Numbered from the stretch's first letter, positions 26,431 to 36,048 are shown. The stretch is 64,000 bases of DNA from CANKJK01 sp040081715 (GCA_040081715.1 JBEBFY010000005.1:62001-126000), one strand, 5' to 3'. Numbers and translations: made by a program. The notes: generated by a model not told the origin, from the sequence alone.

Positions 26431-27135
26431 CTAGCTTGCCGGCTGCTCGCGGCCCTGCGGCGTGAGCGAATAGCCGTCCCCGTGCACGGTGTGGATGAAG
26501 CGGGGCCGGTGGGGATCAGTCTCGATCTTCTTGCGGAGCCGGGCGATCGCATGGTCCACCGCCCGCGTATGCGGCGTGTCCGGAAAGCCCCAGACCTCCC
26601 GCAGCAGTTCGCTCCGGTGCACGATTGCCTCTGACCGTTCGGCCAGGTAGCGCAACAGCTCGAACTCACGATGGGTGAGATCCAGCGGCTGCTTGTCGCG
26701 CCAGGCCTGAAACGCCTTGAAGTCGATGACGACCGGGCCGAGCGTCAGTTCCTCGACCGTGGGGCGGGTGCGCCGCAGCACGGCATGGACGCGCGCCAGC
26801 AGTTCCTCGAGGTCGAACGGCTTGGTGACGTAGTCGTCGGCGCCGAGCGCCAGGCCCTTCAGCTTGTCGGCCTTCTGCCCGCGCGCGGTGAGCATGATGA
26901 TCGGGAACTGCCCGGCCTGGCTCCACGTGCGGCACAGGTCGAAGCCGTCCGTGCCGGGCAGCATCCCGTCGAGGATGACGAGGTCCGGGGCGACCTCGCG
27001 GGCGACGGTGATGGCCTGCGTGCCGTCGGCCACGCAGGTCACCTGGAAGCCCTCGACGACGAGGTTGTCGCGGAGGATGCGGGAGAGTGCGGCGTCGTCT
27101 TCAACGACGAGGATGCGTCGGGTCGTGGCAGTCAT
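26431..27135 (-). CDS. OmpR-family response regulator
   Basis: This is a 234-residue regulator with the receiver acidic pair VEDD (residues 11-14), phospho-acceptor Asp56 (VILDGMLPG) and Lys105 (VTKPF). A winged-helix output domain follows from about 135. Its start overlaps the sensor-kinase stop by 4 nt. With the kinase and a TAXI-type binding protein upstream, it probably forms a solute-responsive circuit. Its targets are unknown; the small secreted protein gene directly downstream is one candidate. Confidence 0.92.
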   Translation of the reverse strand: MTATTRRILVVEDDAALSRILRDNLVVEGFQVTCVADGTQAITVAREVAPDLVILDGMLPGTDGFDLCRTWSQAGQFPIIMLTARGQKADKLKGLALGADDYVTKPFDLEELLARVHAVLRRTRPTVEELTLGPVVIDFKAFQAWRDKQPLDLTHREFELLRYLAERSEAIVHRSELLREVWGFPDTPHTRAVDHAIARLRKKIETDPHRPRFIHTVHGDGYSLTPQGREQPAS

Positions 27136-28835
27136 GACTGGGTGGCTACTGGCAGTGTAACGCCGACCGTCGTACCGGAGCCCGGTGCGCTCGTCACCCG
27201 CAGGGTGCCGCCATGGTCGGTCACGATCCGCTGCGCGATGGCGAGCCCCAGCCCGCTGCCTCCCGCGGCCGCGCCGCGGCCGCGGAAGAAGCGCTTCGTG
27301 ACATGCGGCACGTCCTCGGGGGCGATCCCTACGCCCCGGTCCTCCACTTCGAAGGTGACCGCGGGACCATCCCGGTGCGCGGCGAGGCGAAGGAAGCGGC
27401 TGGTGCCCGAGTAGCGGATCGCGTTATCGACCAGGTTGGTCAGGGTCAGTCCGATCGCGGTCCGGTCCGCGCGCACCGGCGGCAAGTCCGGTTCCATGTC
27501 GATGTGAAACTCGAACTGGCCCTCCGCCAGCTGCGTCGAGAACTCCCGCAGAGCCGCGCCGACCAGCTCGTTTGGCGAGAGGGCCTCGAACGAGTACACC
27601 TCTGTCACGTCGGTCACACGAGAGTAGGCGAGCAGGTTGTCGATGAGCCGCGTGAGCCGCTTGGCCTCATGGACGGCCATCTGCGCGTACTCCCGCTGGG
27701 TGTCGGCGTTGTCCACGCGTCCCGAGGCGAGTGTCTCGCTGATGGCCCTGATCGTGGCGATGGGCGTCTTCAGTTCGTGCGTGACGGTGGCCACGAAGTC
27801 CGACCGCATCTCGGTCAGCGCGGCGCTCTCCCTGGCGGCGCGCACACTGAGGAACACGGCCACCGCGAGCAGGAGGGATGTCACGGCCGCGACGATCAGC
27901 GTCTGCCGCGCACCTTGGTTGGCGGCAAGCAGGGTCGGATCGCCGGAGACCACCGCCGCGGCCGTCCACTGGAACACCGCAAGGTCCGGTGGCTGCCGGG
28001 CCGCCAGCAGGATGGGATCGAAGAACAGCAGCGGAAACGTCCGTTCCCCTCGTGCATCGACAGGTGTGCTCGACGCCGCGCCCACGACCGGCGTGCGCCG
28101 ATCATCGGTGACGGTCAGGGCGATCCCGCCGCCGCCCGCCATGCGCGCCACCTGGGTGGAGAGGTCGTCGAAGTAGCGGCCACGCACCCACGCGAGATCC
28201 ACCAGGAAGCCGAAGACATCCGTGACCTGTTCCCGGTAGGCGTTCTGGTAGGAAATGAGAAACACGGCCTGGTAGCTCACGCCCTGAATCGAGATGTCGA
28301 ACACCGAGTACCGCGACCCCCGCCCGATGTCGGCCGTCAGGCGCGTGAGCAGTTGCGACGCCACCTCGGGTTCGCTGGCCACGGCCACGGGCTGGCGCGC
28401 GCCGGAGGAAACGCGCAGCCACGGGGCGGACCGGTCAACCCGCGTATAGAAGACGGTGGTATCCGTCGCCAGCGGGGCGCGTGTCGAGACGAACACCTCC
28501 GGGTACGGATACCGGGCGAAGGCGCTGGCCACCAGGTCGTACTCGCTGTCGGAGTCGGTGTGCTCTGTGGACTGCAGTACCGACGCCTGCGCCCCGCGCA
28601 TGTCGCGTGCGAGGGCCTGCACGAACAGGTCCACGGCGGCCTCGGCCCTCCGGCCAGCCAGCAGCGTGGCGCTGCGCTGCCACTCGGCCACGGCACGGTA
28701 CCCGATGAAGGACAGCACGCCCACTGAGACGACGACTCCGGCGACCAGCCAAGACGTCAGCGGCCGGGCGAAGGCCCGCGACGGACGGGCGTCCCGATGC
28801 GCGGGTGAGGCTGGAGTGGCGGCGGCAGACGGCAT
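27132..28835 (-). CDS. Sensor histidine kinase with large extracytoplasmic domain
   Basis: This is a 567-residue kinase. A Pro/Ala/Arg-rich N-terminus leads to TM1 (about residues 28-47), an extracytoplasmic domain of some 260 residues, and TM2 near 312-332. The HisKA box FVATVTHELKTPI contains His353, followed by HATPase motifs TNLVDNAIRYSG and GGSGLGLAIAQ. No HAMP domain is evident. The large outer domain could contact the TAXI binding protein encoded 11 nt upstream. It overlaps the regulator by 4 nt. Confidence 0.92.
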   Translation of the reverse strand: MPSAAATPASPAHRDARPSRAFARPLTSWLVAGVVVSVGVLSFIGYRAVAEWQRSATLLAGRRAEAAVDLFVQALARDMRGAQASVLQSTEHTDSDSEYDLVASAFARYPYPEVFVSTRAPLATDTTVFYTRVDRSAPWLRVSSGARQPVAVASEPEVASQLLTRLTADIGRGSRYSVFDISIQGVSYQAVFLISYQNAYREQVTDVFGFLVDLAWVRGRYFDDLSTQVARMAGGGGIALTVTDDRRTPVVGAASSTPVDARGERTFPLLFFDPILLAARQPPDLAVFQWTAAAVVSGDPTLLAANQGARQTLIVAAVTSLLLAVAVFLSVRAARESAALTEMRSDFVATVTHELKTPIATIRAISETLASGRVDNADTQREYAQMAVHEAKRLTRLIDNLLAYSRVTDVTEVYSFEALSPNELVGAALREFSTQLAEGQFEFHIDMEPDLPPVRADRTAIGLTLTNLVDNAIRYSGTSRFLRLAAHRDGPAVTFEVEDRGVGIAPEDVPHVTKRFFRGRGAAAGGSGLGLAIAQRIVTDHGGTLRVTSAPGSGTTVGVTLPVATQS

Positions 28836-28846
28836 GCGCGGCGGTG

Positions 28847-29848
28847 TCAGCGGAAGAGTTCCGTTTCCCGGTAGTAGCGCGCCGCGCCGTCATGGAGCGG
28901 GATCGGCGTGAGCGGGGCTTGCTGCGGATCGATGCCCGGGACGTCGCCCTGCTCGGCAATGCGCGGGAGTGCGGCGAAGTAGAGGCGGGTGAGGTCGTAG
29001 GCGAGTTGCTCGTCGAGATCCGCACGGCACACGAGCACCATGTTCACGCCGACGGTCCGGACGGCGGTCTTCTGACCGGGAAACGTACCTGCCGGGATGG
29101 TGACGGGACGGATGAACGCGTACTCACGGCGCAGCCGGTCCACCGCCGCGCCCTCGATCGGGATCAGCTGCTGGCCTTGCTTGAGGGCCTGCTCCGCAAA
29201 GGAGTTGGCCTCGAAGGCCATGGCAAACGTGGCGTCCAGTGTGCCTTTGCCCATGGCCACGATGGCGTCGGATGGTGTCACCGGGTGGTTCTCCACGTCC
29301 GCGGGCGTGAGGCCGTAGGCCAGCAGCACAAGCTGGGGCAGCGAGGTAATGCCGGAGACGGTGCCGGAGCCGGAGCCGGAAAGACTCCGGGGCACCGGCC
29401 ACCCGGAGAACCGGGGGTCGCCTTCAAGCGGTGTGGGTGCGATGCGCGCCGGGTGCCCTTTCACATCCGTCGGGGACCGGATGCCCGACCCCGGGCGCGC
29501 GAACATCAGGATGGGCGCCACGTGGAGTGCCGAGATGGCGCGGATATGCTCCCGGGCCGACCGCCCGATGTCGCCCTCCTCCAGATGCGCGAAGTACACG
29601 GAGTCCGCGAAGGTGACGCCCAATTCGGCTTCGCCGTCGCGGACCTGCCGTGCCGGTGTCAGGGGCGACGTCGCGATGTGCTGCACGTCGAGATCCGGAC
29701 GCGCCTTCGCGAGTTCGCGGGTCAGCGCCTCGGCCAGCCTGGACCCGGCAATCCTGAGGACCGGGCGCTTGGCGGCAGCCGGCGTGGATGGCGTCGCCTG
29801 GCACCCGGTGAGCAGGAAGGCGAGGGCCACCACCCCGACGTATTTCAT
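28847..29848 (-). CDS. TAXI-family solute-binding lipoprotein
   Basis: This is a 333-residue lipoprotein (lipobox LLTGC) followed by a periplasmic-binding fold of the TAXI type associated with TRAP transporters (LRIAGSRLAEALTREL; later GVNMVLVCRADL). No TRAP membrane subunit lies nearby. Instead it is the first gene of an operon with a histidine kinase and regulator, which suggests that it presents a ligand to the kinase rather than to a permease. ATG at 29848 is chosen; the longer frame upstream runs through the cupin promoter region. A short (GCCGGA)x3 tract at 29363-29380 encodes a Ser-Gly run. Confidence 0.83.
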   Translation of the reverse strand: MKYVGVVALAFLLTGCQATPSTPAAAKRPVLRIAGSRLAEALTRELAKARPDLDVQHIATSPLTPARQVRDGEAELGVTFADSVYFAHLEEGDIGRSAREHIRAISALHVAPILMFARPGSGIRSPTDVKGHPARIAPTPLEGDPRFSGWPVPRSLSGSGSGTVSGITSLPQLVLLAYGLTPADVENHPVTPSDAIVAMGKGTLDATFAMAFEANSFAEQALKQGQQLIPIEGAAVDRLRREYAFIRPVTIPAGTFPGQKTAVRTVGVNMVLVCRADLDEQLAYDLTRLYFAALPRIAEQGDVPGIDPQQAPLTPIPLHDGAARYYRETELFR

Positions 29849-29928
29849 GCCCGTATTCTGCCACTCATCAGTAGGTCTTTCGGGCGCGGCCGGACATCTT
29901 GGGGCTTTCTCCAGACAGCCTGGTCGGC

Positions 29929-29934
29929 TATCGT
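29929..29934 (+). promoter_or_regulatory. -10-like TATCGT before the second cupin gene
   Basis: TATCGT ends 8 nt before the ATG at 29943, which fits a transcript beginning at or just before the start codon. There is no Shine-Dalgarno sequence and no clear -35. Confidence 0.25.
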
Positions 29935-29942
29935 TCCGTGAC

Positions 29943-30455
29943 ATGAAACGCATCCGTGTGGGTCTGGGCATCGGGGCGGTCACCGTGGTGGCGCTGGGTC
30001 TTCGTGCGGCAGGAGGGCCACCGCCGGCGTATCCGAACCGCATCGTGCATGTGCCGGCCGCCGAGCACGAGGAAACCATCCGCACGGGACGCATCGCCGC
30101 GAAACGTACCAACGAGCTGATTCCACGAGACCTCGACCTGGGCATCCGCGTGAGTATGGGCCGCAAGGTCGCGAGCCCGGCCATCCCGGAGGCTGAAGTG
30201 CATGCCGACTTCGGCCACATCTTCCTCATCGAGGAGGGCGGCGGCACGCTGCTGCTCGGTGGCGAGCTGGTGAACCCGACCCAGCGCGGGCAGATGTGGG
30301 TCGCCGCGTCGATCAAGGGCGGGAAGCGGTATGAGATGAAGACGGGCGACATGATCACCGTGCAGGTGGGCATGCCGCATCAGTGGGTCGAGGTGCCGAA
30401 GAGCGTCTCGTACTTGGCGATCCACGCCTTCCCGGACAAGTATCAGCCGAAGTAG
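29943..30455 (+). CDS. Secreted cupin-like protein
   Basis: This is a 170-residue protein with a short signal peptide and a cupin-like barrel: HADFGHIFLIEEGGGTLLLGG, then TGDMITVQVGMPHQWVEV. It resembles the cupin at 25400-25897 in size and export but is clearly divergent. It ends 54 nt before the TonB receptor gene and may be co-transcribed with that cassette. It is divergent from the TAXI operon. Metal binding through the His residues is plausible; the activity is unknown. Confidence 0.78.
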   Translation: MKRIRVGLGIGAVTVVALGLRAAGGPPPAYPNRIVHVPAAEHEETIRTGRIAAKRTNELIPRDLDLGIRVSMGRKVASPAIPEAEVHADFGHIFLIEEGGGTLLLGGELVNPTQRGQMWVAASIKGGKRYEMKTGDMITVQVGMPHQWVEVPKSVSYLAIHAFPDKYQPK

Positions 30456-30509
30456 GTGGCCGGGTGGCGAGGACAACGTAAGACAGGTTCGGTATCGGAG
30501 GGTTGAGAT

Positions 30510-33500
30510 ATGAAGCGCGTCCTTCTGGCGGTCGTCGCAGTGTTCTTCGTTGGCAGCCTGGTTGGTGCGCAGACCAACAGCCAGATCTTCGGTAAGGCCA
30601 CCGACGCCTCGGGTGGCGTACTGCCGGGGGTGACCGTGACGCTGAGTGGCCCGGTGCTGCTGCAGCCCAGGGTGGCTGTTACGAGCGAGACGGGCACCTA
30701 TCAGTTTCCCGGTCTGGCCATCGGGACCTACGCCGTGCGCTTCGAACTGGCGGGCTTTCGCGTGATCGTGAAGGAGGGCCTCCAGCTCCAGGGCAGCTTC
30801 AACGCCCAGGTGAACGCGGAACTGCCGATCGCGTCCCTGGCTGAGGACGTGGTGGTGACCGGGGTGAGTCCCATCATCGACGTCAGGAGCACCACGCAGG
30901 GCGCGCGCTTCAACGTCGAAGAGCTGAAGGCGCTCCCGACCGGCCGCGACATCTTCAGCATGCTCGACAAGGCGCCCGCCGTCGTCGTGGCGACTCAGAA
31001 CGTGGGCGGCAGCAACCTCGGCCAGCAGAACACGTTCCTGTCGCGCGGCGCCTCGGCCAGTCAGGTGCGGACCTTCTCGGACGGTGCCGACACCGGCACG
31101 GGCAACAACCTGCCGTTCTACATGGACTTCGACTCGTTCGAGGAAGTGCAGTTCAACACCGGCGGCGCGGATGTCACGATGCAGACCTCAGGCGTCACCA
31201 TCAACATGATTACCAAGAGCGGCAGCGACCGCTTCAAGGGGTCGGTGCGCGGGTTCCTGACGGACCAGCGTTTTGAAGCCAACAACGTGTCCGACGCGCT
31301 TCGACTGCGCGGTACCTCATCAGGCAGTCCGATCCTGAACATCAAGGACTACGGCTTCGAGGTTGGCGGACCCCTCAAGAAGGGCCGCGCCTGGTTCTGG
31401 GGCGGTCTGAGCCGCCAGCAGGTGGCCGTCGGGGCGAACAACTTCTACAGGAAGACGGGTGACTGCGGGGCCGTGGCGGCCGCTCCTCTGAATTTCTCGG
31501 TCGGCGACGTGCGGAAGTGCCTGGAGCCCAGCACCAACGACCTGCGGCACGTGAACTACAAGATCAGCGTGCAGCCGTTCTCCGGCAACCAGTTCAGCTT
31601 CCGTAACAGCTATGACCTCAAGCTGCAGTTGAACCGCGGCGCCGACGACCTGCATCCCTTTGCCGCCACGACGCGCCTGACCTCGGTGCCGGATTCCATG
31701 GGTCCGAAGTTCTGGACCACCGGCTGGCCGCCCTTCTGGCGATTCGGCGACCAGCACACCTTCTCCGACCGGTTCATGATGGAAGTGGCGTATGCGCGCT
31801 TCTGCCCCTGCACGTATATCGGGCTCGCGGAGGACAGCCTCGCCACTGTGCAGCCGACGTTCGAGATCGCGACGGGGCTATGGGACCGGTCCTTCAGCGA
31901 CAGCATCAATTTCACGATCAAGAACAACGTCGACGTCACGACCAATTACTTCCTGCCTGGCAAGCTCGGCGGGGATCACTCGCTGCGGGGGGGCTACAAG
32001 TACTACTACTACCCGATGACGACCACGGCCCACACCGGAGGCAACGTCATTGCGCGCTTCAACAGCGGACGCACGTTGCCGGCCTTCAGCACGCCGTTCA
32101 GTGCCCTGTTCTCGCGTGACAGCCTGCGGCAGCAGTACCTGTACCAGCACTCGCTCTACTTCCAGGACACGTACACGCGGGGGCGGGTGACGGTGATCGC
32201 GGGCCTCCGCTGGGATCGGCAGGACGACCGCCAGGGCGCCGCGACGGTGCCGGCCTCGCCATTCCAGGGGCAGGCCACGATGAACGGCGGGACGTTCAAC
32301 TTCTTCCCCGCGGTGAACTTCCCCGGACTGAAGGGCATGCCGGTGTGGAGCAACATCGCGCCGCGTCTCGGCGTCACCTGGGACCTGTTCAACGACGGGA
32401 GGACCGTGGTGAAGGGCTCCTACGCGCAGTACTACGATCAGCGCAGCCCGGGCCAACTCTCAGCCACGCTCAACACGATCGGCGCCAACACGATCGAGTT
32501 GCCCTGGCAGGATCTGAACGGCGACAAGACCGTGCAGGCTACCGAAGTGGATTCGAGCCGGATTCTGGCCTTCAGCGCCGGATTCGACCCGAACAACCCC
32601 GGGCTGCAGGTGAGTCCGAACCGCGTCGACCCGAACATCACGAACTCGCGGGCTGACGAGATCGTGGTGGGCTTTGCCAAGGAACTCCCGGGCGCGCTGA
32701 GCGTGACCGCCAGCTACGTCTGGCGCAGCTACTCCGACTTCGCGTGGAACGACCGCGCCGGGCTGACGTCCGCCGACTATACGCAGACGTCGTTTACGCC
32801 GCCCGCCTCGTCGTGCCCGGCCGGGGCCCGGTGCGAGGCCGTGACGTACTGGGTTCCGAACATCCCGATTCCCGCGGCCTTCACGCTGACCAACCAGCCG
32901 GACTTCTTCCGGAAGTTCCACGGAGTGGAACTGGTGGCCCGCAAGCGCCTGTCGCAGCGCTGGATGCTGACCGGCAGCTTTGCCTACAACGACACGAAGG
33001 TGAAGTACAACTCGCCGGATTCGTATGAGGACCCCACGAACATCGCGCAGCAGCACAACGCGCAGTACGCCCCCGGAGTGACCTCGGGCGGGCAGGACCC
33101 GAGCAACCCGAACGCCATGTGGATCACCCGCTTCCAGGGCAGCTACCGCCTGCCGTGGTACGACATCGGGCTGGCCGCCACGACGGATCTCCGGCAGGGC
33201 TATCCGCTGCTGCCGTCCATCAACATCGCGACGCGGCCGAACCGGGCCGGTGCCGTACAGGTGCTGCTTGATCCGGTGGGTGACGTCCGGTTGCCGGCAT
33301 TCAGCTCGACCGATTTCCGCGTGGACAAGTCGGTCAGTGTCGGCTCCCGCAAGTTCCAGATGACCTTCGACCTGTTCAACATCTTCAACGCGGGCACGGA
33401 CCTGGCGCAGCGCGTCGTGCAGAACGCGGCGAATGCGAATGTCGTGAGCCAGATCCTGGCCCCGCGGGTGGCCAGGTTCGGCGCCACCTTCACGTTCTGA
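30510..33500 (+). CDS. TonB-dependent receptor with carboxypeptidase-regulatory N-domain (Oar-like), copy 1
   Basis: This is a 996-residue outer-membrane receptor. The signal peptide ends VGAQ. A CarboxypepD_reg-like beta-sandwich (about residues 25-110; GVLPGVTVTLSGP) is followed by a plug region (VEELKALPTGRDIF) and a long beta-barrel ending in the aromatic-terminal strand FGATFTF. Such receptors are abundant in Acidobacteria and import large substrates with TonB energy. GGAGG precedes the ATG. It heads the cassette of NHL, DUF1592, DUF1552 and ankyrin genes, so its cargo is probably the substrate of those proteins. Confidence 0.9.
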   Translation: MKRVLLAVVAVFFVGSLVGAQTNSQIFGKATDASGGVLPGVTVTLSGPVLLQPRVAVTSETGTYQFPGLAIGTYAVRFELAGFRVIVKEGLQLQGSFNAQVNAELPIASLAEDVVVTGVSPIIDVRSTTQGARFNVEELKALPTGRDIFSMLDKAPAVVVATQNVGGSNLGQQNTFLSRGASASQVRTFSDGADTGTGNNLPFYMDFDSFEEVQFNTGGADVTMQTSGVTINMITKSGSDRFKGSVRGFLTDQRFEANNVSDALRLRGTSSGSPILNIKDYGFEVGGPLKKGRAWFWGGLSRQQVAVGANNFYRKTGDCGAVAAAPLNFSVGDVRKCLEPSTNDLRHVNYKISVQPFSGNQFSFRNSYDLKLQLNRGADDLHPFAATTRLTSVPDSMGPKFWTTGWPPFWRFGDQHTFSDRFMMEVAYARFCPCTYIGLAEDSLATVQPTFEIATGLWDRSFSDSINFTIKNNVDVTTNYFLPGKLGGDHSLRGGYKYYYYPMTTTAHTGGNVIARFNSGRTLPAFSTPFSALFSRDSLRQQYLYQHSLYFQDTYTRGRVTVIAGLRWDRQDDRQGAATVPASPFQGQATMNGGTFNFFPAVNFPGLKGMPVWSNIAPRLGVTWDLFNDGRTVVKGSYAQYYDQRSPGQLSATLNTIGANTIELPWQDLNGDKTVQATEVDSSRILAFSAGFDPNNPGLQVSPNRVDPNITNSRADEIVVGFAKELPGALSVTASYVWRSYSDFAWNDRAGLTSADYTQTSFTPPASSCPAGARCEAVTYWVPNIPIPAAFTLTNQPDFFRKFHGVELVARKRLSQRWMLTGSFAYNDTKVKYNSPDSYEDPTNIAQQHNAQYAPGVTSGGQDPSNPNAMWITRFQGSYRLPWYDIGLAATTDLRQGYPLLPSINIATRPNRAGAVQVLLDPVGDVRLPAFSSTDFRVDKSVSVGSRKFQMTFDLFNIFNAGTDLAQRVVQNAANANVVSQILAPRVARFGATFTF

Positions 33501-33552
33501 TACCAACGCATCGATGCGACCGCACTGGCTTGACAGAGGAGTGAGAACCGCT

Positions 33553-34779
33553 ATGAACCCCCGAACACGCACGCTGGCGGCGATATCGCTTGGCGTGCTG
33601 GGCGCGCTCGGCGCGTACCAGCAGGCCCGGGCCACACAGTCGCCCGCGCCGATGAAGAAGCTGGCGGCGCCGGCGCCGAAGATGGTGCCGCACTTCGAGT
33701 GGGACGACACGTTCCCGAAGTTACCGTTCCCGAAGGACTGGATCATTGGCACGGTCGTTGGCGTCAATGTGGATGCGAAGGATCACGTCTGGATCGCGCA
33801 TCGTGCCGAGACGCTCAATCCCAACGAGGTTGAGAAGGAACGGAAGCGCGGCGGCTGTTGCACGCGCGCACCGCACGTGATCGAGTTCGACTATGCCGGG
33901 AATCTCGTGCAGGCGTGGGGAGGACCGAGCCCGACAAAGGAGTATGACTGGCCGACGGCCGGCACGCAGAGCCCTGATCCGAACGTCGGTGGTACGCCGA
34001 ACGGCATGCACAGCATCTTCGTGGACAGTCAGGACAACGTCTGGCTGACAGGGACGGGCCCCGGCGATGGACAGATCCTGAAGTTCACGAGGCAGGGCAA
34101 ATTCCTTCTTCAATTCGGGACGACCGCAGCGGGGGCCGGTATGGCCAGCCGGAGCAGTGCCGACAGCAATTCGACGTCACGGTTGAACGCCGCGACCGGC
34201 GTCGGGGAGTACCGGCCAACCAATGAGATCTTCATTTCCGACGGCTACGGCAACCGGCGCGTCGCCGTGCTGGACCGGAACACTGGTCAGTACAAGCGGC
34301 ACTGGGGTGCGTACGGCAAGCGGCCGGACGACTCGACGAAGTGGTCGTATGACGCCAATAACCCCAACCCGCAGTTCAATACCCCGCACGGTATCGCCGT
34401 GAGCCAGGACGGCTACGTCTACCTGGCGGACCGCAATAACAGCCGCATCCAGGCGTTCAAGGTGGACGGTACGTATGTCGGCGAGCGGTTCGTTGAGAAC
34501 CATGCCATGAGCGGAACGGCGTTCGGGATCGCACTGTCGGCGGATCTGGCTGAGAAGTATCTCTATATGCCGGATGGCCGGAACGAGAAGGTGTGGATCC
34601 TCGAGCGGAAGACCATGGACATCCTCGGGTCGTTCGGGTGCCCGGGCCATGCCGGCGGCTGCATGACGACGCCGCACAGCATCGACGTCGACTCGCGCGG
34701 CAACATCTACATCGGTGAAACGTGGGAAGGGAAGCGCGTGCAGCGCTTTCTCTACAAGGGATTGAGGCCGCAGTCATGA
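33553..34779 (+). CDS. NHL-repeat / PAL-like beta-propeller protein, copy 1
   Basis: This is a 408-residue secreted protein. After the signal it carries NHL blades, best seen as TPHGIAVSQDGYVYLADRNNSRIQAF and NIYIGETWEGKRVQRFLYKG. The overall layout matches proteins annotated as peptidyl-alpha-hydroxyglycine alpha-amidating lyase-like, a six-bladed propeller. No partner monooxygenase is nearby, so amidating-lyase activity is doubtful. ATG at 33553 follows GAGGAGTGAG. Its stop overlaps the start of a second propeller gene by 4 nt. Confidence 0.83.
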   Translation: MNPRTRTLAAISLGVLGALGAYQQARATQSPAPMKKLAAPAPKMVPHFEWDDTFPKLPFPKDWIIGTVVGVNVDAKDHVWIAHRAETLNPNEVEKERKRGGCCTRAPHVIEFDYAGNLVQAWGGPSPTKEYDWPTAGTQSPDPNVGGTPNGMHSIFVDSQDNVWLTGTGPGDGQILKFTRQGKFLLQFGTTAAGAGMASRSSADSNSTSRLNAATGVGEYRPTNEIFISDGYGNRRVAVLDRNTGQYKRHWGAYGKRPDDSTKWSYDANNPNPQFNTPHGIAVSQDGYVYLADRNNSRIQAFKVDGTYVGERFVENHAMSGTAFGIALSADLAEKYLYMPDGRNEKVWILERKTMDILGSFGCPGHAGGCMTTPHSIDVDSRGNIYIGETWEGKRVQRFLYKGLRPQS

Positions 34780-35999
34780 AACTCGCGAGCGTGATCGGCG
34801 CCGGCGCCGTGATGGCGGCCGTGGCGGTGACCCTTCCGGGGCGGGGCGTCTCGGCGGAGCAAGCGAAGCCGGCTGCCGCCGTCAAGGGCGGCGGCGATGT
34901 GCCGCAGTTCCGGTACGACAAGACCTTCCCGAAGCCCCTGCCCAATGTGATGAAGGTGGGGCAGGTAGTCGGCGTGGCGGTGGACAGCCGGAACCACGTG
35001 TGGATCGTGCAGCGGCCGAAGAGCCTGAAAGGATCGGAGACAGAGGCGGCCGACGGGCGGTACGGCGGGTTCACCGGATCGATCGCCGGATGCTGCAGGC
35101 CGGCCCTCCCGGTGCTGGAGTTCGACCAGACCGGAAACATGGTGCAGACGTGGGGCGGGCCCCAGGACCTGGCGAAGGGCTACGACTGGCCGACACCGGG
35201 AGCGAAGAGTCCGGACAGCTTCTACGGCAGCGGCCCGTTCGGTGAGCGCGGCATCTTTGTCGATCACAACGACAACGTGTGGCTTGGTGCTGACGGCCCG
35301 GGAGATGGCTTCATCCTCAAGGTGAGCCGGTTCGGCCGCCCTCTGCTCCAGATCGGGAAGAAGGGGCAGAGCAAGGGCAGCCACGACACCGCGAATCTCA
35401 ACGGCGCGTCGGGCATCGTTGTGGATGCACAGACGAATGAAGTCTTCGTGGCCGATGGCCTGAAGAACCGCCGCGTGATTGTGTTCAACGGACTCACCGG
35501 CAAGTATCTGCGTCACTGGGGCGCCTACGGCAAGCCGCCGGACGACTTGGTCCAGATGAAGCCCGACAGCCCGGACGTGAACAGTCCGCAGTTCGGCGAC
35601 GTGCATTGCATCGCGATGAGCCGCGACAAGCTGGTGTACGTCTGTGACCGCGTGAATAACCGCATCCAGGTCTTCCGCCAGGACGGCACGTTCGTGAAGC
35701 AGGGCGTCGTGGCGCCTGCAACGCCGGGCGGCACCACCTACGGCATCGCCTTCTCGCCGGACCCCGAGCAGCGCTTCGCGTATGTCGCGGACGGTACGAA
35801 CGAGAAGGTCTGGATTCTGAATCGCGACACGCTGGAGACTGTGGGATCGTTCGGCTCGGGAGGACATTTCGGCGGCCAGTTCACCACCGCGCACAGCATC
35901 GCGACGGACCAGCAGGGCAACATCTACGTGGGTGAGACGTGGGAGGGGAAGCGCGTGCAGCGATTCCGCTACCTCGGGCAGGGGCCCGCCGCCCGCTGA
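34776..35999 (+). CDS. NHL-repeat / PAL-like beta-propeller protein, copy 2
   Basis: This 407-residue paralogue of the preceding gene starts within its stop (ATGA), so the two are coupled and probably act together or arose by tandem duplication. It has a signal peptide, then blades with FGDVHCIAMSRDKLVYVCDRVNNRIQVF and NIYVGETWEGKRVQRFRYLG. A CC pair (GCCRP) occurs at about residue 105, as in the other copies. The longer open frame from 34722 lies inside the upstream gene. Confidence 0.83.
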   Translation: MKLASVIGAGAVMAAVAVTLPGRGVSAEQAKPAAAVKGGGDVPQFRYDKTFPKPLPNVMKVGQVVGVAVDSRNHVWIVQRPKSLKGSETEAADGRYGGFTGSIAGCCRPALPVLEFDQTGNMVQTWGGPQDLAKGYDWPTPGAKSPDSFYGSGPFGERGIFVDHNDNVWLGADGPGDGFILKVSRFGRPLLQIGKKGQSKGSHDTANLNGASGIVVDAQTNEVFVADGLKNRRVIVFNGLTGKYLRHWGAYGKPPDDLVQMKPDSPDVNSPQFGDVHCIAMSRDKLVYVCDRVNNRIQVFRQDGTFVKQGVVAPATPGGTTYGIAFSPDPEQRFAYVADGTNEKVWILNRDTLETVGSFGSGGHFGGQFTTAHSIATDQQGNIYVGETWEGKRVQRFRYLGQGPAAR

Positions 36000-36013
36000 T
36001 GCAGGCGCCCTGA

Positions 36014-36048
36014 CCTGAAAAACAGTAGGAAAGAGGCCTCATTTCAGG
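36014..36048. repeat. Inverted repeat in the gap after the NHL pair
   Basis: CCTGAAA (36014-36020) and TTTCAGG (36042-36048) form a 7-bp stem with a 21-nt loop, 15 nt after the second NHL stop. It could be a weak terminator or attenuator, or an operator for the DUF1592 gene that starts 100 nt further on. Confidence 0.35.

Noticed and set aside
29363..29380. Three GCCGGA hexamers in the TAXI gene
   Set aside because: Too short to separate from codon bias; it encodes a simple Ser-Gly run.
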